The translations under genes and the position numbers were made by a program. A stretch of 11,636 nucleotides of DNA, from assembly GCA_964493075.1 (NCBI GenBank), contig CAZBNU010000122.1, positions 1 to 11,636 on the forward strand, in the 5' to 3' direction. Origin of the DNA: SLFT01 sp964493075. Lineage in GTDB: Bacteria > Hydrogenedentota > Hydrogenedentia > Hydrogenedentales > CAITNO01. Under the pieces are notes generated by a model that was not told where the DNA came from, did not search any database, and worked only from the letters and a program-made list of their open reading frames with translations. Below, piece after piece: positions 1-8,623 of the stretch; within the stretch, counting starts at the first letter, position 1; each line of letters begins with the position of its first letter.

Positions 1-2147
1 TGGCGAACGCAACCACGCTGGAAGACCTGCCCCTGTTGCCTGATGACGAGGCGGTTTCAGGGCAGGACTGGCTGGTGCATTCTGTAGAACAGAAAGCGGT
101 TGTCTATCGCTTATCGGACGGGAAGGGCATCGCTCTGTCGAATGGTCTGTTGCGGCGTACCTTCCGTATCGCGCCCAATGCCGCCACAGTCGGCCTTGAG
201 AATCTTGTGTCGGGAGAGTCCCTGTTGCGGGGCGTCAAACCGGAGGCGGTGCTTGTACTTGATGGACAGCGCGTTGAGGTGGGCGGCCTGAAGGGACAGC
301 CCAATTATGCCTTTCTTCGCGCTGATTGGATTGACACGCTGGAGTCCGCGCCGGAGGCCATGCAGTTCAGCGGCTTTACCGTGGGTGCGCCGGGCGAACG
401 CATGCCGTGGAAACAGGTGCGTCATCATGCGCCTGATGCGGTCTGGCCGCCCAAAGGCGTGTCCCTGGAAATGAACTATGTCATGCCCGATACCGCTGCG
501 ACGCTGCGCGACGTTCAGGTGACAGTACACTATGAGTTGTATGACGGCATACCGCTTTTTTGCAAGTGGATAACCGTGCAGAATGCGGGCAAGGACGCTG
601 TCCTGCTGGACAGTTTTACCAGCGAGATTCTTGCCGCCGTGGAATACAGTTCTGATGTGGAAGACCGGGAAGGGAAAGCGCAACATCCCAATCTACATGT
701 GGAAACGGATTACGCATTTCTGGCGATGAGTGCGTTGAACGCGGGCCGCCACGCCATCCGCTGGGTGCCGGACCCGGACTATGGAACACAGGTAAATTAT
801 GATCTGAAGAATCCTTGTCTGCTCGAAGTGGGGCCGGACCTGGGCCCCGCCGCCGCCATTGCGCCGGGAGAAACCTTTACCTCCTTCCATACCTTTGTCC
901 TGTCCTTTGACGGATATGACCGCGAGCGTAACGGGCTGGCGCAACGGAAAATGTACCGTGTTGTTGCGCCGTGGGCCACAGAGAATCCGCTTATGATGCA
1001 TGTGCGCTATTCCGATCCCAAAACGGTGTACAACGCCATTGACCAATGCGCCGAGGTTGGCTTTGAAATGGTGATCCTCACCTTTGGTAGTGGCTTTGAA
1101 ATCGAAAACGACAGCGACCGGTACCTGAAACGAATGAGCGACTATAAAAAGTACGCGGCAAAAAGGGGAATCGAAATCGGCGGGTACTCGCTGTTGGCGT
1201 CGCGCAGCATTGATGCTGAAAACAATGTGGTCATGCCGGAAGGCGAATCTCCGGCCTTTGGCAATTCCCCCTGCATTGAAAGCGAATGGGGACAAGCCTA
1301 CTTCAAAAAACTCTACGCCTTCTTTGAGCAAACCGGTTTCGACCTGTTGGAACATGACGGCTCCTATCCCGGCGATGCCTGCACAAGCACCACCCATCCC
1401 GGCCATCGCGGCATCGAAGATTCGCGCTGGAACCAGTGGCGCACCATCACGGATTTCTATCACTGGTGTCGGGGACGCGGGATTTTCCTCAACGTGCCGG
1501 ACTGGTATTTTCTGAGCGGCTCCAACAAAACCGGCATGGGTTACCGCGAAACCAACTGGAGCCTGCCCCGGGATCAACAGGTCGTTCATACGCGCCAGAA
1601 CATCTACGACGGCACCTGGGAGAAAGCGCCAAGCATGGGTTGGATGTTCGTGCCGCTGACAGAATACCACGGCGGTGGTGCAGCGGCTACTATCGAACCG
1701 CTGGATGAACACCTGGACCACTATGAACGGATGCTGGTAGGTAACCTCGCCTTCGGTGCGCAAGCCTGTTATCGGGGGCCGAAACTATACGACACTGACC
1801 GCACACGGGACATGGTGAAAAAATGGGTGGACTGGTACAAAACCTGGCGGGACATCCTAGAAAGCGACCTCATACATGGCCGCCGCGCCGACGGCCAACA
1901 ACTCGACTGGATGCTCCACGTCAACCCGAAACTGGACACCAAGGGCATGCTTGTTGTCTTCAATCCACTGGAAATACCCGTAGCGCAAACGCTTACTGTC
2001 AATCTCTACTATACAGGACTGGAAGATAGCGTCAGCGTGCAAACAGATGGTGAAGAAGCATGCACAATTCCAATAAGCAGGAACTATACGACCGCCATAC
2101 CCGTATCTGTGCCCGCCCAAGGATTCCGCTGGTATGCGTTGCAGTAG
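1..2147 (+). CDS. Clan GH-D / alpha-galactosidase-like glycoside hydrolase, 5' end missing
   Basis: The reading frame is open from base 3 into the first in-frame TTG at 36, so the true start and any signal peptide lie outside the window. Numbering residues from the TTG, roughly 1-300 is a beta-rich region like the N-terminal sandwich domain of GH36-type enzymes. About 310-600 looks like a TIM barrel, and 620-703 is a C-terminal beta domain ending in PAQGFRWYALQ. Barrel-like signals are EMVILTFGSGFE (near 344-355), FDLLEHDGSYPGD (435-447), where D441 sits where clan GH-D enzymes carry the nucleophile Asp, and FLNVPDWYF (484-492). The acid/base residue is not clear; D489, E505 and D513 are candidates. 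The likely role is hydrolysis of an alpha-linked sugar from a polysaccharide or glycoprotein, but substrate and linkage are inference. It faces the efflux operon tail to tail and has no visible functional link to it. It could belong to an unassigned family with the same fold. Confidence 0.6.
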   Translation, partial: ANATTLEDLPLLPDDEAVSGQDWLVHSVEQKAVVYRLSDGKGIALSNGLLRRTFRIAPNAATVGLENLVSGESLLRGVKPEAVLVLDGQRVEVGGLKGQPNYAFLRADWIDTLESAPEAMQFSGFTVGAPGERMPWKQVRHHAPDAVWPPKGVSLEMNYVMPDTAATLRDVQVTVHYELYDGIPLFCKWITVQNAGKDAVLLDSFTSEILAAVEYSSDVEDREGKAQHPNLHVETDYAFLAMSALNAGRHAIRWVPDPDYGTQVNYDLKNPCLLEVGPDLGPAAAIAPGETFTSFHTFVLSFDGYDRERNGLAQRKMYRVVAPWATENPLMMHVRYSDPKTVYNAIDQCAEVGFEMVILTFGSGFEIENDSDRYLKRMSDYKKYAAKRGIEIGGYSLLASRSIDAENNVVMPEGESPAFGNSPCIESEWGQAYFKKLYAFFEQTGFDLLEHDGSYPGDACTSTTHPGHRGIEDSRWNQWRTITDFYHWCRGRGIFLNVPDWYFLSGSNKTGMGYRETNWSLPRDQQVVHTRQNIYDGTWEKAPSMGWMFVPLTEYHGGGAAATIEPLDEHLDHYERMLVGNLAFGAQACYRGPKLYDTDRTRDMVKKWVDWYKTWRDILESDLIHGRRADGQQLDWMLHVNPKLDTKGMLVVFNPLEIPVAQTLTVNLYYTGLEDSVSVQTDGEEACTIPISRNYTTAIPVSVPAQGFRWYALQ

Positions 2148-2154
2148 CTGGGTT

Positions 2155-3360
2155 CTATTGTTCGAGGATAACCTGTAGCGCTATCAGCGCTGTGCGTGCG
2201 TTGCTTTCGCTTTCGAGCAGTGCGAGGCGTGTTTCTGCAATGTCTCGTCTGGCGATGAGCGTTTCAAACACGGTTACCCCGCCGAGTTCCTGCGCTTTTT
2301 CGACAATGGCGTTCACCTCGGTGAGTTGCGGAATGACGGTGTTGCGCAGTTTCTCCGCCACAGCGATTTCGGCTTCGATTTTGGCGTGTAGTTCGAGGCA
2401 GCTGCGTAGTTCGTTGCGGGAAGTGGCTTCATTTTCCGCTTCTATCCGTTTTTCGCGAACACGCGCGGCGGCAATGCTCCCTTGTTTTCGGTCGAAGAGG
2501 GGAAGGGGAATGCTGATGCCGAGATCAATGGAGTTCGCATCAGCGGCAGTTTCGCGGCGGAACCCTGCGTACAGGGTGGGTTCGGGGAGAGCGCTGCGGC
2601 GCGTGGCTACGAGGGCGGTTCTTGCCTGTTCAACACGCAGAGAACGGGCGACGTTCAGCGGACTTGCCGCGAGTAGCGTACGCAGGACTTCCCTGTCGGG
2701 CAGCATGTCCAATGTTGGCGCAATTTCTCCGGTGCATTCCGGAAGTTCGTTTGCTTCAATGCCGCATAGTTCCGCTAGTTGTGCGCGAATGGCGTCCCTT
2801 TCTTTTCTTGCGCTTTCCAGGTCAACTTCATAGCGGTTCTTCTCGGCTTCAATGCGTATAACATCCATTTCCGGCACATCGCCTTGTTCAAAGCGAATGC
2901 GCGTCAACGCTGCCAGCGCTGTTGCGCCGGAAGAAATATCCTCCAGAATGGCTGTGCGTTCCTGTGCCGCAAGTGCCCGATAGAAGAGGTCGCTTGCGTA
3001 GCCTTCTACCTCCAGCCGGATGCCTTCGGATTCCTGTTGTGCCGCTTCTGCGCCAATCATGCCGGACTTTTTCGCCAGCCGTCGTGTCCCCGACAGGGGA
3101 AGCAGTTGGGACACACCGAACATCCAGGTGACGCCCTCATCGTTGCTGCTGTTGGGCCGCCACGCTTCGACGCCGATTTCCAGTTCAGGGTTTGGCAACA
3201 GCCCTGCCTGTTGCGCCTCGTAGGTTTCCTCTTCCACCGCATAGGCTGCCGCCTCTAATGCCGGGTGGTTTGCGGTGGCCTGTGTTAGGGCTTCTTCAAT
3301 GGTAAATGGACTGGACGCAGGCATGCACAAAATCAGCAATGCGCTATAGAGAGTAGACAT
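2155..3360 (-). CDS. TolC/CusC/CzcC-type outer-membrane channel of the RND efflux system
   Basis: This 401-residue protein belongs to the outer-membrane efflux protein family, whose trimers form the exit duct of tripartite pumps. A hydrophobic N-terminus (residues 1-17, MSTLYSALLILCMPASS) looks like a signal peptide. Its Cys12 lacks a proper lipobox, so lipidation is doubtful. The family's two-fold internal repeat is visible. The first half has IEEALTQATANHPAL, then LLPNPELEIG and GVSQLLPLSGTRRLA; the second half has the matching ISIPLPLFDRKQGSIAAAR. Long helices rich in Glu, Arg and Ala follow each strand segment. At 401 residues it is slightly short for the family. The start is supported by AAAGGA 7 bases before the ATG. 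It is the last gene of the efflux unit, 47 bases after the RND gene, and its stop is 7 bases from that of the convergent hydrolase gene. Placing the channel gene after the pump differs from the classic C-B-A order. Confidence 0.9.
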   Translation of the reverse strand: MSTLYSALLILCMPASSPFTIEEALTQATANHPALEAAAYAVEEETYEAQQAGLLPNPELEIGVEAWRPNSSNDEGVTWMFGVSQLLPLSGTRRLAKKSGMIGAEAAQQESEGIRLEVEGYASDLFYRALAAQERTAILEDISSGATALAALTRIRFEQGDVPEMDVIRIEAEKNRYEVDLESARKERDAIRAQLAELCGIEANELPECTGEIAPTLDMLPDREVLRTLLAASPLNVARSLRVEQARTALVATRRSALPEPTLYAGFRRETAADANSIDLGISIPLPLFDRKQGSIAAARVREKRIEAENEATSRNELRSCLELHAKIEAEIAVAEKLRNTVIPQLTEVNAIVEKAQELGGVTVFETLIARRDIAETRLALLESESNARTALIALQVILEQ

Positions 3361-3407
3361 GGTATTGTCCTTTCATAACTGTCTAGGAGGTTGATTCTCA
3401 AAATCGG

Positions 3408-6400
3408 TTATTGTAGGGTGGGTGAAGCGGATGCGGAACCCACCATTTCCAATGCGGCAAGTTTTAGTGAGATTCCAGATGTATCGTCCTCTTTTTTCGC
3501 TGGTCGGCCAAGCCGCAGATACAGGGCGGGCACAACAAGCATGTTCAACAAGGTAGCGGAAAACAGGCCGCCAATAATGACCACAGCCATGGGACTTTGT
3601 ATTTCATTGCCTGGTGATTCATGGGCCATTGCCAGGGGTATTAACGCAAGACCTGTGGAAACAGCGGTCATGACCACAGGAATCACGCGCTCCACTGCGC
3701 CGCGCCAGACGGCTTCGGTGAAATCTGTCACGCCCTCGCGCAGTTGCAGGTTTCGGATGTGGTTGATGAGCATGATACCGTTACGCGCCGCCACGCCGAA
3801 TACGCTGATGAACCCGATGATGGACGCCACCGACAACACGCCGCCCATGAGGAATACGGCCGCCACGCCGCCAATCAACGCCAGCGGCAGGCTGGTCATC
3901 ACAAACAGGGCGTCGCGCACATTCCGAAATGCCATGAACAGAAGCGCAAACACGCCAAGTGCCACCGCGCCGCCCATCATAAGCAGCCGTTTGGAAGCGG
4001 CAGCGGCGCTCTCAAATTGACCGCCATAGTGGACGGTATAGCCGGTCTTCCCCGCAACGAGGGGGTCCACTTGGGCGCGAATGTCAGCCACCACCGAGGC
4101 AACGTCCCGACCCGCCGGATTGCAGGTGACAAAAATCTTGCGTTGCACCTGGTCGCGGGAGATTACATTGGGGCCGCTACGCCGTTCAATGGCGGCCACC
4201 GCGCCCAGCGGCACAATCGCTCCCGTATCGGAACGGAGAGGCAGATTCTCGAGTGTTGCAACACTGTTTACGGTATCGTCCTCAATACGCAGTGCCAGTT
4301 CATAGGTGTTGCGGCCCTCATAGATGCGCGTCACCGGCGCGCCGTACAGAGCGGCCCTGAGCGTGGTTCCCGCTTCCGTGAAAGACACGCCGTTTCGCGC
4401 AAGACTATTCCGGTCAAAACGAATGCCGATTTCCGGCACATCGGTCTGAGGCTCCACGGCCAGGTCGGTCACGCCGGGAATATCGGCAATCAGGGCCTGT
4501 GCTTCTTGCGCCAGTTCGCGCAAAGTATACAGGTCTTCACCGGTAAATTTTATGGCAATCCCCGCGCGCGCGCCGGAAAGCATATGGTCTATGCGATGGG
4601 AAATGGGGCCACCAATGCTATAGTTGATGCCGGGAACGGTTGCCAGGCGCGAGCGGATATCAGCCAGCATTTCCGCCTTGCTTCGTTCTTCGAGCACATA
4701 GGTGGCCTCGAATTCCGTTCCTTCCACGCCTTGCGCATGTTCGTCCAGTTCACCCCGTCCGGTTTTGCGCGCTACCGATGTGATTTCCGGCGTCTCCATA
4801 ATAATCTGGTCAACCCGTTTTCCTATGGCATCGGATTCTTCGAGAGAAGTGCCGGGCAAGGTGTTGGTGATGAGGTTAAGGGCGCCTTCATTAAATTCCG
4901 GCAGAAAGGCTTGTCCCATGAGTGTAAAGGCAGCCATTGCCACAAGAAACAGGGCAGCCGAAGGCACGGAAACCAGCCACGGGTGACGCAATATCGGTCG
5001 CAATAAAGCGCCATAGCCTGTGCGCACTTTTGCGGCGATTCTCGGCTCGATACCTGTTTTGATGGCGCGACTTCCGGGAAGCAGTAATCCTTCCAGTGCC
5101 GGTGTCAGGGTGAGCGCCACAAGGAGCGAAGCAAATATGGACACAATATAGGCGGTTCCTAGCGGTCGGAGCAGGCGCCCCTCCACGCTGCCCAGAGCAT
5201 AGAGCGGCAAGAACACCACCGTAATGATGACGGTTGCAAAAACGATGGCAGAACGGATTTCCACGCTTCCGTCGTAGACCACGCGCAGCGGATTGCGTTG
5301 GGATTCCGGCGGGAGTTGGGTATTGAGCCTTAACCGTCGCACCGTGTTTTCAACGTCAATAACCGCATCGTCCATAAGCGATCCAATCGCAATGGCAAGC
5401 CCACCCAGGGTCATGGTGTTGATGGTTCCCCCGAAGAAATGGATAGCGAGCACAGCCGTTATGAGCGAAATGGGAAGGGCGGTCAGGGTGATGATAACGG
5501 CGCGACCGCTCAACAGAAACATCACCATGACAATGATGACCAGGAGTGCGCCATCGCGAATAGCCACTGCCACATTGTGTACTGCGGTGCGAATGAAATC
5601 CGCCTGCTTCATCAATTCCGTGTCGAGGGTCATCCCTTCCGGCAGACGCATTGCTTCTTCAGCAAAAACAGTCTCCAGCAACCCGTCCAGCGCCAGGGTG
5701 TTGGCCTGGGGCTGCCGCTGAATGAACAGCAGTACGGCGGGTTTTCCGTTTGCGGCGCCTGTGCCCCGTGCCGGCGCAGCGGCTAAACGCACTTCCGCCA
5801 CATCACCAACGGTCACCGGGATGTTGTCCCGGGCAGCAATGACGACGCCGCGAATCTCATCCAGACTGTGAAGCCGACCCTGGCCTGTGACCAGATATTC
5901 GGTTCCGTTTTCCGCGAGAAATCCGGCGGGCGTACTCACGTTGTTTTCCTGCAATGCTGTGGACACGTCCGACGCGGTCAGTTGATGGGCCGCCAGGCGC
6001 TCTGGTTTCAACCACACCTGATATTGTCTGTCGCCGCTGCCGACCGTGGTAATCTGCGCGATTCCGGGCACGGCAAGGAGCCGACGGCGCAATACGGTTT
6101 CCGCGTAGTTCTGAACCTCTGCCAGGGGCAGGGTCTCCGACTGAAGCGCCACAAGCTGAATTTCGCCCATAAGCGATGTGGGCGGCGCGAGGATGGGCGG
6201 CGCCACGCCTTCCGGCATTTCGCTGGCTGCCAGCGTGACCCGTTCCGTGACAATCTGCCGCGCCACGTTCATCTCCTCGCCCCATTCAAACTCCGTCCAG
6301 ATCACAGAAAAACTCGGCATCGAAGCGGAGCGCACCCGTCGCACACCCGGCGCGCCGTTCAATGCCGTTTCAAGGGGGAAGGTGACCAGATTCTCCACTT

Positions 6401-6578
6401 CCGACGGCGACATGCCGGGCGCTTCCGTGAGCACTGCCACCGTGGGTGCAGTCAAATCCGGGAACACGTCTATGGGCACGTTGACGCTGATATACAAGCC
6501 AAAGACGGTAAAAATAACGGCCACACCAACAACGAGATAACGGTTGTTAATAGACCATTTTATAAGAGCGTCCATCAT
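3408..6578 (-). CDS. Heavy-metal-type RND efflux pump (CzcA/CusA family)
   Basis: This is a 1056-residue inner-membrane proton/substrate antiporter of the HME-RND family, the usual length for the family. The N-terminus starts with the first transmembrane helix (about 14-31), followed by VPIDVFPDLTAPTV (34-47) and EAPGMSPSEVE, both typical of HME pumps. TM4 carries AIGSLMDDAVIDVEN (397-411), with Asp403/Asp404 in the place of the proton-relay acid. This form differs from the CusA copper/silver form (VDAAIVMIEN), so the metal cannot be called. The region matching CusA RYGMTVADV reads RNGVSFTEA, without the Met. A second helix bundle includes GGAVALGVFALLFMAFRNVRDALFV and SVFGVAARNGIML near the C-terminus. 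The first of two tandem ATG codons is preferred, because GGAG lies 8 bases upstream and directly follows the stop of the adaptor gene. The last 11 residues (VGSASASPTLQ) are encoded by a palindromic repeat and are probably not ancestral. Confidence 0.93.
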   Translation of the reverse strand: MMDALIKWSINNRYLVVGVAVIFTVFGLYISVNVPIDVFPDLTAPTVAVLTEAPGMSPSEVENLVTFPLETALNGAPGVRRVRSASMPSFSVIWTEFEWGEEMNVARQIVTERVTLAASEMPEGVAPPILAPPTSLMGEIQLVALQSETLPLAEVQNYAETVLRRRLLAVPGIAQITTVGSGDRQYQVWLKPERLAAHQLTASDVSTALQENNVSTPAGFLAENGTEYLVTGQGRLHSLDEIRGVVIAARDNIPVTVGDVAEVRLAAAPARGTGAANGKPAVLLFIQRQPQANTLALDGLLETVFAEEAMRLPEGMTLDTELMKQADFIRTAVHNVAVAIRDGALLVIIVMVMFLLSGRAVIITLTALPISLITAVLAIHFFGGTINTMTLGGLAIAIGSLMDDAVIDVENTVRRLRLNTQLPPESQRNPLRVVYDGSVEIRSAIVFATVIITVVFLPLYALGSVEGRLLRPLGTAYIVSIFASLLVALTLTPALEGLLLPGSRAIKTGIEPRIAAKVRTGYGALLRPILRHPWLVSVPSAALFLVAMAAFTLMGQAFLPEFNEGALNLITNTLPGTSLEESDAIGKRVDQIIMETPEITSVARKTGRGELDEHAQGVEGTEFEATYVLEERSKAEMLADIRSRLATVPGINYSIGGPISHRIDHMLSGARAGIAIKFTGEDLYTLRELAQEAQALIADIPGVTDLAVEPQTDVPEIGIRFDRNSLARNGVSFTEAGTTLRAALYGAPVTRIYEGRNTYELALRIEDDTVNSVATLENLPLRSDTGAIVPLGAVAAIERRSGPNVISRDQVQRKIFVTCNPAGRDVASVVADIRAQVDPLVAGKTGYTVHYGGQFESAAAASKRLLMMGGAVALGVFALLFMAFRNVRDALFVMTSLPLALIGGVAAVFLMGGVLSVASIIGFISVFGVAARNGIMLINHIRNLQLREGVTDFTEAVWRGAVERVIPVVMTAVSTGLALIPLAMAHESPGNEIQSPMAVVIIGGLFSATLLNMLVVPALYLRLGRPAKKEDDTSGISLKLAALEMVGSASASPTLQ
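3413..3444. repeat. Short palindromic interspersed-type repeat forming the 3' end of the RND gene
   Basis: On the plus strand the stretch begins GTAGGGTGGGT and ends GCGGAACCCACC. GGTGGGT (3417-3423) is perfectly complementary to ACCCACC (3438-3444), with a 14-base centre containing the tandem GCGGATGCGGA. I recall the pattern GTAGGGTGGGT...ACCCACC as a common dispersed palindrome in many unrelated bacterial genomes; no database was consulted. Here it lies inside the coding frame of the RND gene and supplies its final sense codons, with the TAA stop just beyond it at 3408-3410. Only one copy occurs in this window. Confidence 0.6.
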
Positions 6579-6593
6579 GATGTTATCTCCTTA
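6579..6593 (-). promoter_or_regulatory. Stop/ribosome-binding-site junction between adaptor and RND genes
   Basis: On the minus strand the adaptor gene's TAA stop (6593-6591) runs straight into GGAG, followed by 8 bases and the RND gene's ATG at 6578. The SD placement selects the first of the two tandem ATGs. The 12-base gap implies one transcript and likely translational coupling of adaptor and pump. Confidence 0.75.
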
Positions 6594-8045
6594 ATGTACG
6601 TGGGCTGAACCGAGACTGGACCCGGACAAGGAAGCCAGACGCACGGTGTATGCACCCTGGGACACGACCCGTTCACCGGCGCGAACCCCTTCCAGCACTT
6701 CACTGTACGTTCCATCGGTTATGCCCAACCGGATGTTACGCTTTTGAAAGGTTTCGCCTTCGAGCATGACGTACACGGTTGAAATACCATGTTCATCCAC
6801 CACCGCAGTGTTGGGAATGCGCACAATCCCTTCAACGCGGTTAATATCCAGCCACAGGTTAAGCGACATGCCGACCCGCAGCGCTTCGTCAGGATTGGCG
6901 GCATGGAAAAGGATGGGCACGGTGCGGGTGTCCTTATCCACTTCAGGTAGTATCCACGGCGCGGGGGCATTGTCGGGGACGACAATTTCATGCAGTTCAC
7001 CGGGGCTGCCGGGAATCTCAAACACACCGGACGGCGTTAGCGCGAGGGTTGCTGCCAATGATTCCGGTGCGCGCGCTTCGATCAATACCTGTGCGGCGTT
7101 TACAATTTCGAAAAGGGGATCGCCATACGCGACGCGCGTTCCCGGACCGGCAAACACGCGGGTGATGCGTCCGGAAATGGGCGCCATCACGGCTACCGAA
7201 CCGGTCTGTATTGCGTCGGATTCGGGCTGTGTTTCTTTCAACGCCTGCTGCGCCTGAGCCGCCGCCTGTTCTGCGGCTTTGAGAGCGGCCTGTGCTTCGG
7301 CGAGGGTGCCGCGCAGTGTGTCCACCTCCCGTTGTGAACCTGCCCCTGCTTCCAGCAAGGCTTCGGCGCGACCCAGCGCTGTGGCGTATTGTCCCACCAG
7401 CGCACGCGCCTGTGCCGCATTGCCCGAGGCTTCTATAGCGCGCGCAGTCAGTTCCAGTTGCAGGGACTGTATGCCCTGCAGGTTAGCGTTATGGGCCAGC
7501 GATTCTGCGGTCATGGTTTCGATGGTTACCCGCGCCAACACCTGTCCCTCGGCAACAACATCGCCAATCTTCGGGAAAGCCGTGTCATTCTGGGCAAGAG
7601 TCAATCCGGAGACAGGCGTTGCTGCCACATTTCGCGTGTCCGGAGTGTCAGGCACAAAGGCGGGCAATTTGCGTCGCTCAACGATTGTACCGAGTTCGGC
7701 AGAAACGGTCGCCACGGGAACCATCCATTGTTGTTCCTTGGTGAAACCGATAGCGTTGGCAGGGGCCGCTTCTTCGCCATGCTCATGTTCGTGCTTATCC
7801 TCCCCATCGCACACATCCAGATCGTCCATGGTGATGGTGGCAATACCTTCTCCAACAGGCACTTCCAACCNNNNNNNNNNNNNNNNNNNNNNNNNNNNNN
7901 NNNNNNNNNNNNNNNNNNNNNNNNNNNNNNNNNNNNNNNNNNNNNNNNNNNNNNNNNNNNNNNNNNNNNNGGCAAACAGAACAGCAAAGAGAGCGGAAAA
8001 AAGAACGCTGGAAACAGTTGTCTTGAAAACTATTGGACAAAACAT
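6591..8045 (-). CDS. Periplasmic adaptor (membrane-fusion protein, CzcB/CusB type), interrupted by assembly gap
   Basis: This protein bridges the RND pump and the outer-membrane channel. Residues 1-25 (MFCPIVFKTTVSSVLFSALF and on) are a hydrophobic export signal or anchor. The next stretch is lost in 100 Ns. After the gap comes LEVPVGEGIATITMDDL and then a His/acid-rich segment, DKHEHEHGEE (about 83-92), a probable metal-binding patch seen in many CzcB-like proteins. A first lipoyl half (SGLTLAQNDTAFPKIGDVVAEGQVL, split by variable positions) is followed by an Ala/Glu/Gln-rich coiled-coil hairpin. The second lipoyl half begins VMAPISGRITRVFAGPGTRV. Beta-barrel and membrane-proximal domains follow, and the protein ends in SAHVH. 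The start has AGGA 6 bases upstream. The two sides of the gap share a frame only if the gap is a multiple of three plus one (as 100 is). A run of exactly 100 Ns is usually a placeholder of unknown length, so the total length is uncertain. Confidence 0.88.
   Translation of the reverse strand: MFCPIVFKTTVSSVLFSALFAVLFAXXXXXXXXXXXXXXXXXXXXXXXXXXXXXXXXXXLEVPVGEGIATITMDDLDVCDGEDKHEHEHGEEAAPANAIGFTKEQQWMVPVATVSAELGTIVERRKLPAFVPDTPDTRNVAATPVSGLTLAQNDTAFPKIGDVVAEGQVLARVTIETMTAESLAHNANLQGIQSLQLELTARAIEASGNAAQARALVGQYATALGRAEALLEAGAGSQREVDTLRGTLAEAQAALKAAEQAAAQAQQALKETQPESDAIQTGSVAVMAPISGRITRVFAGPGTRVAYGDPLFEIVNAAQVLIEARAPESLAATLALTPSGVFEIPGSPGELHEIVVPDNAPAPWILPEVDKDTRTVPILFHAANPDEALRVGMSLNLWLDINRVEGIVRIPNTAVVDEHGISTVYVMLEGETFQKRNIRLGITDGTYSEVLEGVRAGERVVSQGAYTVRLASLSGSSLGSAHVH
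7871..7970. other. Assembly gap (100 N)
   Basis: A run of exactly 100 undetermined bases falls in the 5' part of the adaptor gene, between the signal sequence and the first mature-domain residues. The round length suggests a scaffolding placeholder, so the real distance and frame are unknown. Confidence 0.99.
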
Positions 8046-8122
8046 GAGATATCCTTTTTTTAACGCGCCTGCTACAGACGCAAATCACCTTGAGTACGCG
8101 AAAGGAGATAAAAAAAGGAATA

Positions 8123-8590
8123 TCAGCGGAGGAGTGGCAACTGCAGGCCGGTGACTGGACACACCCGTCCTGGTCCGCTACGTGGACAGAGGGAGAAAAC
8201 GTCGCAATGGATCTTTAGCGACACCTGACTTGCAGACACGAGGGAAAACAAGTCATTGCTCTGCGCAGCGGGTGGCGCCAGGGGCGCCAGTTCATTCGAT
8301 GGTGTTGGCAGAACAGGCGCGATATCACACAGAAGAAAGGGGCTGTGCTGATGTGAATGTTCGCAGAAATCCGTGTCTGTGCAATCATCATGTTGATGAT
8401 GCTGGAACGCAGCAGCACAGAAATGCTGGGCGCAGTTTTCCGGGTCTGAATCTGAGGCATGTTCATGATGATCATGCAATCGCAACCCAAACGCATTGAT
8501 GCTGAAAAACAGAGCCAGCAGCAAAACCCCCGCTTTGCGTACTGTCACTCCGAGTATATTTACCGCATCGCTATATTTGTTCATTGCCAT
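8123..8590 (-). CDS. Small exported Cys/His-rich protein, CzcI-like, leading the metal-efflux operon
   Basis: The frame is open from an ATG at 8632, but that codon abuts the -10 box of the predicted promoter, so the start should be the ATG at 8590 or the one at 8584. Neither has a strong SD. The product from 8590 is 155 residues. KAGVLLLALFFSINAFG forms a signal-peptide core. The mature part opens with HDHHEH, followed by ENCAQHFC, QHHQHDDC and CEHSHQHS: about ten His and six Cys within some 50 residues. A Pro/Ala-rich stretch (LAPLAPPAAQ) and a C-terminal segment with three more Cys follow. The make-up fits a periplasmic metal-binding or sensing protein like CzcI, which heads czc operons. 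The clear family link is composition and position, not a catalytic motif. It lies 77 bases upstream of the adaptor gene on the same strand and is probably co-transcribed. A novel small family is equally possible. Confidence 0.7.
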   Translation of the reverse strand: MAMNKYSDAVNILGVTVRKAGVLLLALFFSINAFGLRLHDHHEHASDSDPENCAQHFCAAAFQHHQHDDCTDTDFCEHSHQHSPFLLCDIAPVLPTPSNELAPLAPPAAQSNDLFSLVSASQVSLKIHCDVFSLCPRSGPGRVCPVTGLQLPLLR

Positions 8591-8623
8591 TGATAACCAA
8601 CTTAATTTATTCTGTGAGTCGCA

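Noticed and set aside
693..1763. Long antisense frame within the hydrolase gene, and the similar plus-strand frame at 3744-5006 within the pump gene
   Set aside because: Both are shadows of strongly supported genes on the other strand. Their translations lack family motifs and are rich in His/Arg/Gly as expected for antisense of GC-rich coding DNA.
2177..2191. AGCGCT-ATC-AGCGCT hairpin just past the convergent stop codons, as a bidirectional terminator
   Set aside because: It lies inside the 3' coding region of the outer-membrane channel gene, has no T-run on either strand, and each arm is itself a palindrome likely to arise by chance.
8046..8122. Separate promoter or terminator between the small Cys/His gene and the adaptor gene
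   Set aside because: Only T-runs and the adaptor's ribosome-binding site are seen; there is no stable stem and no spaced -35/-10 pair.
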